A DNA stretch of 64,000 bases, from assembly GCF_003591655.1 (NCBI RefSeq), contig NZ_QVRA01000009.1:124001-188000 (forward strand), in the 5' to 3' direction. Numbering within the stretch: the first letter of the stretch is position 1; the number at the start of each line of letters is the position of its first letter. Of the stretch, positions 17,150-26,808 are shown piece after piece. A program made the position numbers and the translations under genes. The notes below the pieces were generated by a model. That model ran no database searches. It saw only the letters and a program-made list of their open reading frames with translations, and had not been told where the DNA came from. This stretch comes from Sphingobium terrigena. GTDB lineage: Bacteria > Pseudomonadota > Alphaproteobacteria > Sphingomonadales > Sphingomonadaceae.

Positions 17150-17526
17150 TTACCCTTGCCCGATTCGGCACACGCGACCTTGATCGCGCCAAAAGCTTCT
17201 ATGATGAACTGGCCGCCCTGCTCGGCGCGGTCCGCGCCTTCGACAGGCCCGACGTCGTGGCCTATAAGGCGGCCGACGGCGGCATGTTGCTGATCGGCAA
17301 GCCCTTTGCTGGCGAAGCATCGCCCGGCAACGGCAATCAGGTCGGCATTCAGGCCAACAGCCGCGCGCTGGTCGACGCCGTCCACGCCAAGGCGATTGAC
17401 CTTGGCGGCCAGTGCGAAGGCAGGCCTGGCGTCCGCGGCGATGATCCCAACGGCTTCTACGGCGCTTACTTCCGCGACCTGGATGGCAACAAGCTGGTCA
17501 TCTTCCGTTTCGGCCCTCCCGACTAG
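17146..17526 (+). CDS. Small VOC-superfamily protein
   Basis: A 126-residue VOC protein: MITLARFGTRDLDRAKSFYD at the N-terminus, and GFYGAYFRDLDGNKLVIFRF at the C-terminus, the usual place for a metal-binding or structural strand. It starts inside the stop of the preceding VOC gene (ATGA). Single-module VOC proteins of this kind are often dimeric and frequently lack a known activity. Being paired with a longer VOC protein, it may form a complex with it or act in sequence. Its stop is followed by 183 bases before the TonB receptor. Function not assigned. Confidence 0.75.
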   Translation: MITLARFGTRDLDRAKSFYDELAALLGAVRAFDRPDVVAYKAADGGMLLIGKPFAGEASPGNGNQVGIQANSRALVDAVHAKAIDLGGQCEGRPGVRGDDPNGFYGAYFRDLDGNKLVIFRFGPPD

Positions 17527-17709
17527 GCTCTGGAAAACGCGCCATAAATCGCGCCGGAATCGCAGCGGCGATATATAAACACCCCTGTTCATTAGTGACT
17601 CCGCAAGCAAGTTCTATCGGGCATAACCAAGCTCACAAAAGCACAATGACAATTGCGCCCAGCCGGACAGCATGATTCGACGCGGCGCCTTTTTGGGGAG
17701 GATGTTTCT

Positions 17710-20148
17710 ATGAAGCGCATGACAGCCTATTATCTGATGGGTGCCAGCATGGCGGCCCTGACGCTGCCGACGCAGGCGATGGCGCAGGAAGCGCCGCAGG
17801 ATTCATCGTTCGACGCGCCCACGATTATCGTGCAGGCTCGTCGCCGCGAAGAAGATGTGCAGGACGTGCCGGCCGTCATCAACGCGGTGACCGCCCAGTC
17901 GATCGCCAACCTCAACTTCCGTGAATTCACCGAAGTCAAATCGCTCGCGCCGGGTCTGGAACTGACCACCAACGCGAACGGCATCGGCGGCAATGCGCGC
18001 CTGCGCGGCGTCAATTTTGATGCCAATGCCAGCGGCAATAACGGCACGGTCCAATTCTATTATAATGACGCGCCGATTTCGCCTGGCGCCATCCTCCAGC
18101 AGATCTATGATGTTGGTCAGGTTGAAGTGCAGCGCGGGCCGCAGGGCACGCTGCGCGGTCGCGCGTCGCCATCCGGCTCGATCACCATCACCACGCGCAA
18201 GCCTGATCTCAACGAATTTGGCGGCTATGCCGACTGGACCGGCAATGACATTGGCACGCTCAATTTCAAGGGTGCGCTCAACGTACCGGTTATCGAAGGT
18301 ATTGCGGGTATCCGTGTGTCGGGCGTGTGGGACGAAAATGACGCCGATCGCGTCCGCCCGCTGGTGCGCACCGCTGGTGCTGCCGATCCCCACGCGCGGA
18401 CAAAAAGCTATCGCGTCGTCGGCGTGATCGAGCCGGCGGACTGGATCAAGCTGGAGGGTAGCTATCAATATCTGGATCGCGACGCCCAGACCTATGACCA
18501 GTCGATTTCGTTCAGCGAAATCAATCCGGCGGCGGCCCCCAGTCCGGTCCTGATTACGGCCAAGGACCGCCGTTCGATTGAAGAAAATGCGCGCATCGTC
18601 AACCAGCGGTTCGACATCTACAACTGGCGGGCGGAACTGGCGCAATGGGGTCAGCGACTAATCTATCAGGGCCAATATTCCAGGCAGCAATTCCATTCGG
18701 TCGACAATGTCGATGATGGCAATCTGTTCATTGGCCGCAGCATCAATCAGGTTACGGACACGGTGGCGAAGGAAACCTCGCACGAAATCCGCTTGCAGAA
18801 TGAAGAACGTGTCTTTGGCATGTTCGACTATGTGATTGGATTCTTTGACGACAAGCTTAATCCGCCATCGGATCTCACCTCACCGACGATCGTGCGCCTG
18901 CCAGTCGCTTTTGGTGGCGCTATCGCGTCAATTGTGACCACCAATATTGAGCGTCGCGGCCGGTCCCATGAACAATCCTTCTTCGGTAACCTGACCGCAC
19001 ATCTGGGCGAGGCGACCGAAATTTCCGGTGGCCTGCGACAGATCAAATATAAGTCGGACGGGTCGCTTCGAGTGAATGGCAACATCATTGCCAGGGACAG
19101 CCAGGATTTGAAAAAGCTCATCTACAATGCGTCGGTGAAGCATAATTTCTCGCCCGACTTCCTGGTCTATGCCGGAACGGGCAGTTCGATGCGGCCGGGC
19201 ATCAATGTTATCGGCGATTTCAACATCGCCAAGTCGGCGCTGGAAAACAGCTTCCTCAATCTGCCACCCGAAACGTCCAAATCCTACGAAATCGGCTTCA
19301 AAAGCACGCTGATGGGAGGGCGCGCACGGTTCAACGTCACTGCCTATCACCAGAAGTATAAGGCCTTCCCCTATCGCGTTCCCAGCGGTGTTTATTATGT
19401 CAACACGGTCGCGCTTCGCGATGCGACCGGCGCTGTCACAGGTACAGCGCAGCAGGTCGGGTCGTTTAATTTCGTCGGGGCCGTCCCGGTCGAAGTCAAC
19501 GGCATTGAAAGCGAACTGTCCTACGACATCAGCCGCAGTTGGAATGTCGGGCTGGTTGGCAGCTACTCGCTGGGCAAGATCAAGGGCGGCAATGTGCCCT
19601 GCACCGATCTGAACGGAGATGGCATTCCCGACAACGTCGTTGCGGCACCGTCGCTGGCAGATTTGCAGGCAGCGGTTGGGGCGAATAACCTGTCGTCCTG
19701 CAATGTAACGCAGCGGTCCGCCTTCATGCCGCCGCTGACCGCGACGCTGACCAGCGAATATCATCATAGCCTGTCGGGCAGGGTGGATGGCTTCCTGCGC
19801 GGCCTGGTGGCTTATAGTGGCAAGTCGCAGGGCGATCCTGGTAACAGCTTCGATCAGGTCGGAGCCTATGCCCTGGCCAATCTCTATGCCGGCATTCGCG
19901 CGCCGGACGGTGGCTGGGAGATCTCGCTGTTCGCCAAGAATCTGTTTGACACGACCAAGGTGCTGACGCGCACCACGCCGCTGTTTACCGGCTTTCAGCA
20001 GTTGGGCTTTGCCGGACAGTTTGCCAATGGTCGACCGGTCTTTACCGGGCCGACGGCTGGCAGCTTCACCAGCACCTACACCGGTGCCACGGTGACGCCG
20101 CCACGCGAATTTGGCGTCAACGTACGTTTCCTGTTCGGGTCGCGCTGA
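17710..20148 (+). CDS. TonB-dependent outer-membrane receptor
   Basis: An 812-residue TonB-dependent receptor. The signal peptide spans about residues 1-25 (MKRMTAYYLMGASMAALTLP then TQAMA-Q). A TonB-box-like segment follows (DAPTIIVQARRREEDVQDVP), then the plug domain (about 50-170, with VEVQRGPQGTLRGRASPSGS) and a beta-barrel to the C-terminus (NVRFLFGSR). The usual terminal Phe is followed by GSR. GGGGAGG lies eight bases before ATG 17710. It likely imports the substrate, or a large hydrophobic or aromatic precursor, across the outer membrane. Sphingomonads use this family for aromatic compounds, sugars and siderophores, so the ligand is open. Placement among catabolic genes favours substrate uptake. 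Confidence 0.92.
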   Translation: MKRMTAYYLMGASMAALTLPTQAMAQEAPQDSSFDAPTIIVQARRREEDVQDVPAVINAVTAQSIANLNFREFTEVKSLAPGLELTTNANGIGGNARLRGVNFDANASGNNGTVQFYYNDAPISPGAILQQIYDVGQVEVQRGPQGTLRGRASPSGSITITTRKPDLNEFGGYADWTGNDIGTLNFKGALNVPVIEGIAGIRVSGVWDENDADRVRPLVRTAGAADPHARTKSYRVVGVIEPADWIKLEGSYQYLDRDAQTYDQSISFSEINPAAAPSPVLITAKDRRSIEENARIVNQRFDIYNWRAELAQWGQRLIYQGQYSRQQFHSVDNVDDGNLFIGRSINQVTDTVAKETSHEIRLQNEERVFGMFDYVIGFFDDKLNPPSDLTSPTIVRLPVAFGGAIASIVTTNIERRGRSHEQSFFGNLTAHLGEATEISGGLRQIKYKSDGSLRVNGNIIARDSQDLKKLIYNASVKHNFSPDFLVYAGTGSSMRPGINVIGDFNIAKSALENSFLNLPPETSKSYEIGFKSTLMGGRARFNVTAYHQKYKAFPYRVPSGVYYVNTVALRDATGAVTGTAQQVGSFNFVGAVPVEVNGIESELSYDISRSWNVGLVGSYSLGKIKGGNVPCTDLNGDGIPDNVVAAPSLADLQAAVGANNLSSCNVTQRSAFMPPLTATLTSEYHHSLSGRVDGFLRGLVAYSGKSQGDPGNSFDQVGAYALANLYAGIRAPDGGWEISLFAKNLFDTTKVLTRTTPLFTGFQQLGFAGQFANGRPVFTGPTAGSFTSTYTGATVTPPREFGVNVRFLFGSR

Positions 20149-20450
20149 TCAACGACAGGCCGGTTCAGGGCTTTGGGATCGGCCGGGCACCCCATCGGGT
20201 TGTCCGGCCGATTGCCGTGACGGGCCTGAAAAGCCGGCATGGCTCTTCGCTGGAGCGATGAAGGGTCGGCGCGCGTCCGACTGCTTGACTCTCCCCGGTG
20301 CGCAGGCAGGGATGGCGGTCGAACAAATTGATGGTGACGACGTGCCCTTGCCTGATGGACAATATGGACGTTGATTATCCGGGCGACCCTGCCCGATCCG
20401 CTTTGTGTCGGGATCGGGGAGTCGCCTGAAGGGCAATTGAGGCACATGCT
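20149..20450. other. 302-base intergenic region with two hairpins
   Basis: No gene was recognised here. A 9-base stem ATCGGCCGG (20178-20186) with CCGGCCGAT (20204-20212) follows the receptor stop and could end its transcript, although no T-tract follows. An 8-base dyad CCCGATCC (20392-20399) with GGATCGGG (20411-20418) lies 32 bases before the TetR start and could be its autoregulatory site. Reading frames across the region do not look coding. Confidence 0.5.
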
Positions 20451-21143
20451 ATGACGGACGTTCGTAAAAGACGCGCTCGCGACCCGGCAGCCACCCGTGA
20501 GGCGATATTGGACGCCGCACAGGCGCTGCTGGCCAAACATGGCCCTGAAGGGATCAGCCTGGCGGAAGTGGCAGCGCTGGCCGGGGTCAACCGCGGCACC
20601 GCCTATCAGCATTTCGAAACGCGCGACAAGCTGATCGCCGCCACGGCGGACGGCGTATCCGACAGCATGTTTCGGGCTGTTTTTGGCGATCCTGAAACGA
20701 TCGGGGAACGGCGGGTCGAACAAGTCGATATTGCCGACACCACCGATCGTCTCGCCATTTTCGCGATGGACAATCCCGAACTCTGCCGCATCTGGCTGCT
20801 GCAATTGCTGGCCTCGCCCGATCCGATGGCTGATCCCTTCTGGCGCGAGTATGAAGGGTCGCTGCAACGCTTTGCCGACACTGACCTGGCGCAGCCTGGG
20901 ATCGATGTCGAAGTCCTGTCGGTCATGATGCTGGCGGCCTCGTTCCTATGGCCGGTATGGGCGCGTTCGCACGCGCGCGACGATGACGAGCGCCGCCATC
21001 TGGCGCGTCGCATGGCACAGGAGGCGCTGCGCCTGTGCATGTACGGATCGCTGCGCGCCGAATTTTTCCCCGAAGTTGCCGAACGCCTCCGTCAGGGCGT
21101 GGCGGCTGCCGATCCATCACCTTCCCTTTCGGAAAAGGACTAA
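20451..21143 (+). CDS. TetR-family transcriptional regulator
   Basis: A 230-residue TetR protein. The N-terminal HTH covers about residues 12-58 (TREAILDAAQALLAKHGPEG, then SLAEVAALAGVNRGTAYQHF), followed by an all-helical ligand domain. Its stop is three bases before the acuI-like gene, so it heads that operon and probably represses it and itself. The RBS is weak (GAGG eight bases upstream). The CCCGATCC dyad at 20392-20418 is a candidate operator. The ligand may be a CoA ester or acid of the pathway, which is inference. Confidence 0.88.
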   Translation: MTDVRKRRARDPAATREAILDAAQALLAKHGPEGISLAEVAALAGVNRGTAYQHFETRDKLIAATADGVSDSMFRAVFGDPETIGERRVEQVDIADTTDRLAIFAMDNPELCRIWLLQLLASPDPMADPFWREYEGSLQRFADTDLAQPGIDVEVLSVMMLAASFLWPVWARSHARDDDERRHLARRMAQEALRLCMYGSLRAEFFPEVAERLRQGVAAADPSPSLSEKD

Positions 21144-21146
21144 CCC

Positions 21147-22130
21147 ATGTTTTCAGCCATTGTGATCGACAAGAGCGACGACAAGCAGAGCGTATCGCTC
21201 AGCCAAATTGATGAAGCGCAGCTGCCCGAAGGCGACGTGACCATCGACGTCGATTATTCGACCCTCAATTACAAGGATGGCCTGGCCATCACCGGCAAGT
21301 CGCCCGTCGTCCGCAAATTCCCGATGGTGCCGGGCATCGATCTGGTCGGCACCGTGCGCACATCCGATCATGCCGACTGGAAGCCGGGCGACAAGGTGGT
21401 CCTCAATGGATGGGGCGTGGGCGAAGGCCATTGGGGCGGCCTGGCCCAGGTTGCGCGATTGAAGGGCGACTGGCTGGTGCCACTGCCCGCCGCCTTCACC
21501 GGCGCGCAGGCCATGGCGATCGGCACCGCCGGCTACACCGCCGCGCTCTGTGTCGAGGCGCTGGTCAAGGCCGGCGTGACCCCCGACCAGGGCGAAATCC
21601 TGGTCACAGGCGCAACCGGTGGCGTAGGCAGCGTCGCGGTCGCCCTGCTGAGCAAGGCAGGCTACAAAGTCATCGGATCGACCGGCAAGGCGTCGGAGGC
21701 TGACTATCTGACCCAGTTGGGTGCAGCCGGCGTCATCGACCGCGCGGAACTGTCCGAAAAGGGCAAGCCGCTCCAGAAGGAACGCTGGGCTGGTGTCGTC
21801 GACTCGGTCGGCAGCTTCACGCTCGCCAATGCCTGCGCCCAGACCCGCTATGGCGGCGCGGTTGCGGCCTGCGGTCTGGCGCAGGGCGCGGACTTCCCCG
21901 TCACCGTCATGCCCTTCATCCTGCGCGGCGTGCGCTTGCTCGGCATCGACAGCGTGATGGCGCCCAAGCCGCCGCGCATGGCCGCCTGGGAACGGCTGGC
22001 CCGCGATCTCGACCCCGCGCTGCTGGGCGTCATCGCCCATGAAATCCCCCTGTCGGAAGCGACTGCCGCTGCCGCCGACCTGATCGACGGCAAGGTGCGC
22101 GGGCGCATCATCGTCAATGTGAACCGCTAA
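21147..22130 (+). CDS. acuI: Acrylyl-CoA reductase AcuI/YhdH-type quinone oxidoreductase
   Basis: A 327-residue zinc-less MDR closely matching the AcuI/YhdH group: [20 protein letters not shown] near the N-terminus, [17 protein letters not shown], nucleotide motif [19 protein letters not shown] (about residue 152) and [20 protein letters not shown] near the end. AcuI reduces acryloyl-CoA to propionyl-CoA with NADPH and detoxifies acrylyl-CoA. In this run with a CoA ligase, SDRs and an aldehyde dehydrogenase it may instead reduce another 2-enoyl-CoA or handle acrylate-like by-products. It is second in the operon behind TetR. The family call is firm; the in vivo substrate is not. Confidence 0.85.
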   Translation: MFSAIVIDKSDDKQSVSLSQIDEAQLPEGDVTIDVDYSTLNYKDGLAITGKSPVVRKFPMVPGIDLVGTVRTSDHADWKPGDKVVLNGWGVGEGHWGGLAQVARLKGDWLVPLPAAFTGAQAMAIGTAGYTAALCVEALVKAGVTPDQGEILVTGATGGVGSVAVALLSKAGYKVIGSTGKASEADYLTQLGAAGVIDRAELSEKGKPLQKERWAGVVDSVGSFTLANACAQTRYGGAVAACGLAQGADFPVTVMPFILRGVRLLGIDSVMAPKPPRMAAWERLARDLDPALLGVIAHEIPLSEATAAAADLIDGKVRGRIIVNVNR

Positions 22131-22151
22131 GCGACAAAGCGAGACCGCATC

Positions 22152-23834
22152 ATGACCGACCAGCCGCTCTCGATCGTCGCCGGTCCCCCGCTCAGTGAGG
22201 AGCCGGGGCTGGGGACGCTGACATTGAGCGGCTGGTTGCAGGAAGTCACGGCCCGCTCCGGCCCGGCCGAAGCGCTAGTGATGCATGAAGGGGACAGCGT
22301 CACCCGCTGGACCTATGACGATTTGTGGACGCGGGCGAACCAAGTCGCCCGCGCGCTCATCGCCTGTGGCGTGGGGAAGGGCACCCGCGTCGGCGTGCTG
22401 ATGACCAATCGCCCGGAATTTCTCTCGGCGGTGTTCGGTGTCGCGCTGGCGGGCGGGGTTGCCGCAACGTTCAGTACCTTTTCGACGCCCGCCGAACTGG
22501 ACCATCTGCTCGCATCGTCGGCCTGCCACGTCCTGCTGATGGAGCGTAAAGTCCTCAAGAAGGATTTTGCCGCAGTCCTTATCGATCTGGAACCGGCCAT
22601 CGCGACGGCTGCCCCCGGCGCACTGGCCGCGCCGCATTTCCCCTTTCTGCGCCACATCGCCTGCGTCGGTGGTGGTGATGGCATGATCGAGCCTTGGGAC
22701 GATTTCCTGTCGCGCGGCGATGCGGTCGATCAGGCGCTGGTCGATGCGACCGCCGCCACTGTGACCCCCGCCGACCCCGGCGTCCTCTTCTTCTCGTCCG
22801 GCTCCACCGCCAAGCCCAAGGGCATCCTGTCGATGCATCGCGGCGTCACGCTGCAACTGTGGCGCTGGAAACGCTTTCTCGCCGCGAAGGAGGATGCCCG
22901 TGCCTGGTCGGCCAATGGCTTCTTCTGGTCGGGCAATTTCGCCATGGCCATTGGCGGCGCCCTGTCATCGGGCGGCAGCCTGATCCTGCAAGCGACCTTC
23001 CAGCCGGCGGAAGCGCTGACCCTGATGGAGCGGGAGCGGGCGACCATGGCCTTCGCCTGGCCGCATCAATGGACGCAATTGGAGGCGGCGGGCAACTGGA
23101 ACGATGTCGATCTATCGTCGCTATATTATGTCGGCAAGAACACTCCGCTCGGCCGCCATCCGACTGTCAACACGGATTGGCAGGAGCCTATGGCCGCCTA
23201 TGGCAATACCGAAACTTTCACGATCAGCACGATCTTTGATTCGGGCACGCCGGAAGAACAGATCGCGGGCACCCACGGCATTCCGCTGCCCGGCAATATT
23301 TTCAAGATATTTGATCCGCTGACCGGCCAGATCGTGCCGCTGGGCGAGCGTGGCGAAATAGCGGTCAAGGGACCGACCTTGATGCTGGGCTATATCGGCG
23401 TGCCGCTGGACGAGAGCGTCGATGCCGACGGTTTCTTCCACACCGGCGATGGCGGCTGGTTCGATGCTGAGGGCCGTCTGCACTGGGAAGGCCGCCTTAA
23501 CGACATCATCAAGACTGGCGGCGCGAACGTCTCCCCGATCGAGATCGACACCGTCATCAAAAGCTGTCCCGGCGTCAAAGTGACCCAGACCGTGGGCGTG
23601 CCGCACGAAACGCTGGGCGAACTGGTCGTGACCTGCATCGTCCCCCATCTTGACACGCCACTGGACGAGGAAGCGATCCGCAGCTTCGCCAAGGCGCAAC
23701 TCGCCAGCTACAAGGTGCCGCGCCGCGTCCTCTTCTTCAGCGAGGATGATCTGTCTCTGACCGGCAGCGCCAAGATCAAGACAGCGGACCTGAAAGCGCT
23801 GGTCGTCAAACAGCTGGCCGCCGAAGCCGCCTGA
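22152..23834 (+). CDS. AMP-dependent acyl-CoA ligase
   Basis: A 560-residue ANL ligase that forms an acyl-CoA from a carboxylic acid, ATP and CoA. Motifs in order: FFSSGSTAKPKGILSMHRG (P-loop-like), AYGNTETFTIS, DGFFHTGDGGWFDAEGRLHW and the hinge GRLNDIIKTGGANVSPIEI, then the catalytic Lys in LTGSAKIKTADLKAL. It follows the AcuI-type reductase by 21 bases and its stop overlaps the next start (TGATG). Length and motifs suit medium- or long-chain or aryl acids. Bulky acids such as steroid side chains are possible but unproven. Confidence 0.88.
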   Translation: MTDQPLSIVAGPPLSEEPGLGTLTLSGWLQEVTARSGPAEALVMHEGDSVTRWTYDDLWTRANQVARALIACGVGKGTRVGVLMTNRPEFLSAVFGVALAGGVAATFSTFSTPAELDHLLASSACHVLLMERKVLKKDFAAVLIDLEPAIATAAPGALAAPHFPFLRHIACVGGGDGMIEPWDDFLSRGDAVDQALVDATAATVTPADPGVLFFSSGSTAKPKGILSMHRGVTLQLWRWKRFLAAKEDARAWSANGFFWSGNFAMAIGGALSSGGSLILQATFQPAEALTLMERERATMAFAWPHQWTQLEAAGNWNDVDLSSLYYVGKNTPLGRHPTVNTDWQEPMAAYGNTETFTISTIFDSGTPEEQIAGTHGIPLPGNIFKIFDPLTGQIVPLGERGEIAVKGPTLMLGYIGVPLDESVDADGFFHTGDGGWFDAEGRLHWEGRLNDIIKTGGANVSPIEIDTVIKSCPGVKVTQTVGVPHETLGELVVTCIVPHLDTPLDEEAIRSFAKAQLASYKVPRRVLFFSEDDLSLTGSAKIKTADLKALVVKQLAAEAA

Positions 23835-24250
23835 TGGGTGATCAGGCGGATCAGGCACTGGCGATCGCCAATCTTAAGGCCCGATATTGCGCCGCGGCCG
23901 ACCTGTCCGCCAGTGACCCGGACCAGGCCCGCCGCCTGCTTGCGGATATATTCGCGGACAATTTCGTCGGCAACTATGGCATGGGCCTTTTCGAGGGGGC
24001 GCAGGCGATCACGGACTTTCTCTGCACCGCGATCGGCGCAAACAGCGAATGGATGATCCATATGCTCCATTCGCCCCGCATCGAAATCGACGGCGACCGC
24101 GCGACCGGCGACTGGACCGTACTGGGCCATATGAAGCGGCGCGCGACCGGAGCGATCGACTATGTCGTGGGCCGCTATAGCGACATTTTCCGCCTGACCC
24201 CAACGGGCTGGCGGATCGAGCGGGTAACATTCACCCGCCTGCAACAATAA
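23834..24250 (+). CDS. SnoaL-like (NTF2-fold) protein
   Basis: A 138-residue NTF2-fold protein of the SnoaL_4 kind. The N-terminal helix with KARYCAAADLSASDPDQARRL is followed by MIHMLHSPRIEIDGDRATGD and GRYSDIFRLTPTGWRIERVT. Members include dehydratases, ketosteroid-isomerase-like enzymes and accessory subunits. The start overlaps the ligase stop by one base, so the two are probably co-translated. It could catalyse a dehydration or isomerisation in this pathway; catalytic residues cannot be fixed from sequence alone. Confidence 0.7.
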   Translation: MGDQADQALAIANLKARYCAAADLSASDPDQARRLLADIFADNFVGNYGMGLFEGAQAITDFLCTAIGANSEWMIHMLHSPRIEIDGDRATGDWTVLGHMKRRATGAIDYVVGRYSDIFRLTPTGWRIERVTFTRLQQ

Positions 24251-24270
24251 AAAAAAGGGACAAGAGGATC

Positions 24271-25032
24271 ATGGCCAATCGTTTCAGCGGCAAGTCCGTG
24301 CTGGTCACCGGCTCCGCAGGCGGGCTGGGCCGCGCCCATGCGCTGGCGTTTGCGGGGGAGGGCGCGCATCTCATCCTGGCCGACATCAACGAAGCAGGAC
24401 TGGCGGAAAGTCAGGCGCTGATCGAGGCGTTGGGCAGCAGCGCGTCGGTCCATCGCGTCGACATGGGGCAGGAAGCCGACATTGGCGCCTTTGCCGCTAC
24501 CGTGCTGGCCGCACATGACCGGCTCGACGTCCTCATCAACAATGCAGGCCTCCACGCGGGCGAGATTGCGCGCGGCTTCTTCGGGCTTGGCTTGGCGAAA
24601 TGGCAGCATTTTTTCGCGGTCAACACGTTCGGCCCGATGCTTCTGGCCGAAGCGCTGCGCCCCGCACTGGCCCGCGCAAAGGGCGTCATCATCAACAAAT
24701 GCTCGATGGCCAGCTATAATCCCGCGACTGCCTATGGCATCACCAAGGCGTCGCTCAATGTTTTTACCCACGCCATGGCGCAGCAATTCGGTGCGGATGA
24801 GATACGCTGCGTCGGCATCGCGCCAGGCCTGATGGAAACCGAAGCGGCATTGCAAGGGGTCGATCCTGCCAATTGGGAGCGGCTGAAAGCCATGCAGTCG
24901 GTCAAGCGGCAGGGGACCGCGCAGGACATATCCAACCTCGCCCTGTTCCTCGCCTCCGACGAAGGTAGCTTCGTCAATAATCTGGTCATCCTGTGCGACG
25001 GCGGCAACCAGATGCGCGGCTTTCGTTTCTGA
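24271..25032 (+). CDS. Short-chain dehydrogenase/reductase
   Basis: A 253-residue classical SDR: cofactor motif VTGSAGGLGRAHALAFAGEG, acidic LADIN suggesting NAD preference, NNAG in INNAGLHAGE, Ser in NKCSMASYNPATAYGITK and YGITK as the catalytic pair. It ends in the usual DGGNQMRG region. It follows the SnoaL-like gene by 20 bases with an AGAGG-type RBS. It probably oxidises or reduces a hydroxyl/keto intermediate of the CoA-ester pathway. Substrate unknown. Confidence 0.88.
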   Translation: MANRFSGKSVLVTGSAGGLGRAHALAFAGEGAHLILADINEAGLAESQALIEALGSSASVHRVDMGQEADIGAFAATVLAAHDRLDVLINNAGLHAGEIARGFFGLGLAKWQHFFAVNTFGPMLLAEALRPALARAKGVIINKCSMASYNPATAYGITKASLNVFTHAMAQQFGADEIRCVGIAPGLMETEAALQGVDPANWERLKAMQSVKRQGTAQDISNLALFLASDEGSFVNNLVILCDGGNQMRGFRF

Positions 25033-25151
25033 TCCCATTGCCCCGGCGATCAATCGGAGCCTGATGCCCAAGCCTCTGGCGCGCAGTCCCGGTCCATGCT
25101 GGATTAGCGCCAAACAAGCGCCATAGCGCGCGCCGCCAGAGGGCAGAGGCC

Positions 25152-25934
25152 ATGAACCTGCATACCACCATCCACCTGCACAATGTCCCCGCCGGGCGAG
25201 AGGCCGACTATAGCGCCTGGTTCGACGGTCCACATCGCGACGACCTCGCCCGGCTGCGTGGTTTCCGCTCGGCCGACCGCTACGAGGTCACGCCGCAGCA
25301 GATCATGCCCGACATTCCGCAGCCCTGGCGCTATATGAGCGTCTATGAACATGACACGGCGACCCCGGAAATAGACTTGCCTGCGCTCGCCCCCTTGCTG
25401 GCGCAGGCGCGCGACATCGGGCTGATCGATGACAGCGACGAAAGCGAACGCATCCACAGCTACGCCATGTATGCCGACTGGGCGTTCAGTCCCAATCATC
25501 GCCCCGACCAGCCCCTCTCCGGGGTCAGCATCATCCTGGCCAATTTCGTCGCCGGGCGCGAAGCGGAATATCATCACTGGTATGACAATGTGCATTCTCC
25601 CGAAGTCACCCGCGTGCCGGGCAAGGTCGGCATGAAGCGCGGTCGCCTGTCGCCGGTGCAGCTGGAACCCAGACGCTATTGCCCCGGCAGCGACCTGGTA
25701 TTTTGCGCGCAGCAGACCGACGATCTGCTCTTTACCGTCAAGGATTTCAGCGCCCGCGCCCGCGGCGTCAGCCCCAGCGGCGTCGCCTTCGCGCCGCGCT
25801 CCGCTTCCGGCTCGGTCGCGCGCACGGTCCATTATTTCGCCAAGGTCAGCGGCACGCATTTCTGGCCCGGCGGCATTGCCTATGATGGCGACCTGTCCGT
25901 CTATCCGACCGACTTCGCCCGCCCGGCGGGCTAG
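25152..25934 (+). CDS. Unrecognised protein with two homologous halves (dimeric alpha-beta-barrel-like)
   Basis: A 260-residue protein I cannot name. It has an internal duplication: residues about 11-27 read VPAGREADYSAWFDGPH and about 132-148 read FVAGREAEYHHWYDNVH, each followed by a patch with conserved R/G residues (DLARLRGFRS; EVTRVPGKVG). This pattern (short strand, AGREAEY helix, W-x-x-x-H) suits the ferredoxin-like dimeric alpha-beta barrel (EthD/DUF4286-like) folded as a pseudo-dimer. No signal peptide is visible. It is embedded in the TetR-bounded catabolic run after an SDR, so a role in the same pathway, perhaps as isomerase, monooxygenase or accessory factor, is inferred only. Confidence 0.6.
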   Translation: MNLHTTIHLHNVPAGREADYSAWFDGPHRDDLARLRGFRSADRYEVTPQQIMPDIPQPWRYMSVYEHDTATPEIDLPALAPLLAQARDIGLIDDSDESERIHSYAMYADWAFSPNHRPDQPLSGVSIILANFVAGREAEYHHWYDNVHSPEVTRVPGKVGMKRGRLSPVQLEPRRYCPGSDLVFCAQQTDDLLFTVKDFSARARGVSPSGVAFAPRSASGSVARTVHYFAKVSGTHFWPGGIAYDGDLSVYPTDFARPAG

Positions 25935-26033
25935 CACCAAGCAGCTATCGCGCGCGCGATGGCCAGCCCCCTTGCCGCGCGCGCGCCGGTGCGGGAAGGA
26001 ATGAAGCGATAATCAGGACAAGCGGAGCAGGAT

Positions 26034-26771
26034 ATGGCCAAGACGATCGTGATCACAGGAGCCGGCGATGGCCTTGGCCGCGCGCTCGCCCGCCGCTTTG
26101 CGCGCGATGGCGAAACCGTCATCCTGCTGGGCCGCACTTTGTCGAAGGTCGAAGCGGTCGCGGCGGAACTGGGTGCGCCGCATCTGGCGCTGCAATGCGA
26201 TGTCGGCAACCCGGACTCGGTGCGCGCCGCCTTCGCAGCGATTGCTGCGCAGCATGATCGCATCGACGTCCTCATCAACAATGCCGCCATCTACGAACCT
26301 TTCACCCTCGCCGAAGTGCGCGATGATCAGATTGTCACGTCGCTGATGACCAATGTCGCCGGGCCGATCCATTGCGCCCGTGAAGCGCTGCCGTTGCTGC
26401 GCGGCGGCGGACATATCATCAATGTCAGCAGCGAATCCGTCGCGCTCAAAATGCCGATGCTGTGGATGTATGCCGGGGGCAAGGCGGCGCTGGAACTCGT
26501 GTCCGACATGTGGTCGCGCGAACTGGAGCCAGACGGTATCCGCGTCACCACCGTGCAGGCAGGCATGATGATGGACGAAACCAAGACTGGCAGCAGCTGG
26601 CCGATCGACGTGTCGATGCGCTTTGGCCAGGAAAATGCCAAGGTCGGCATCAACCTGCGCGAACGCGGCATCAGCCATTATAACAGCGTGACGGACGCCT
26701 TCCGCGCCATCCTCGACATGCCCGCCGACCTGCATATGGGCATCGTCGCCCTCAATGCGCGCAAGCGCTGA
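26034..26771 (+). CDS. Short-chain dehydrogenase/reductase
   Basis: A 245-residue SDR: ITGAGDGLGRALARRFARDG at the N-terminus, NNAAIYEPFT replacing the usual NNAG, catalytic Ser in INVSSESVALK and YAGGK as the catalytic pair. GAGCAGG lies before ATG 26034. It is the second SDR of this plus-strand run. The C-terminus (MGIVALNARKR) is shorter than many SDRs with a DGG end. Oxidation or reduction of an alcohol/ketone is expected; no substrate can be named. The aldehyde dehydrogenase starts 37 bases after its stop. Confidence 0.85.
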   Translation: MAKTIVITGAGDGLGRALARRFARDGETVILLGRTLSKVEAVAAELGAPHLALQCDVGNPDSVRAAFAAIAAQHDRIDVLINNAAIYEPFTLAEVRDDQIVTSLMTNVAGPIHCAREALPLLRGGGHIINVSSESVALKMPMLWMYAGGKAALELVSDMWSRELEPDGIRVTTVQAGMMMDETKTGSSWPIDVSMRFGQENAKVGINLRERGISHYNSVTDAFRAILDMPADLHMGIVALNARKR

Positions 26772-26808
26772 CCTCCCTTTTTCCCAAGCCTTTCGACAGG
26801 AACACGCC

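Noticed and set aside
20111..20374. 87-codon plus-strand frame overlapping the receptor 3' end
   Set aside because: Overlaps the TonB receptor, has no RBS and reads as low-complexity shadow.
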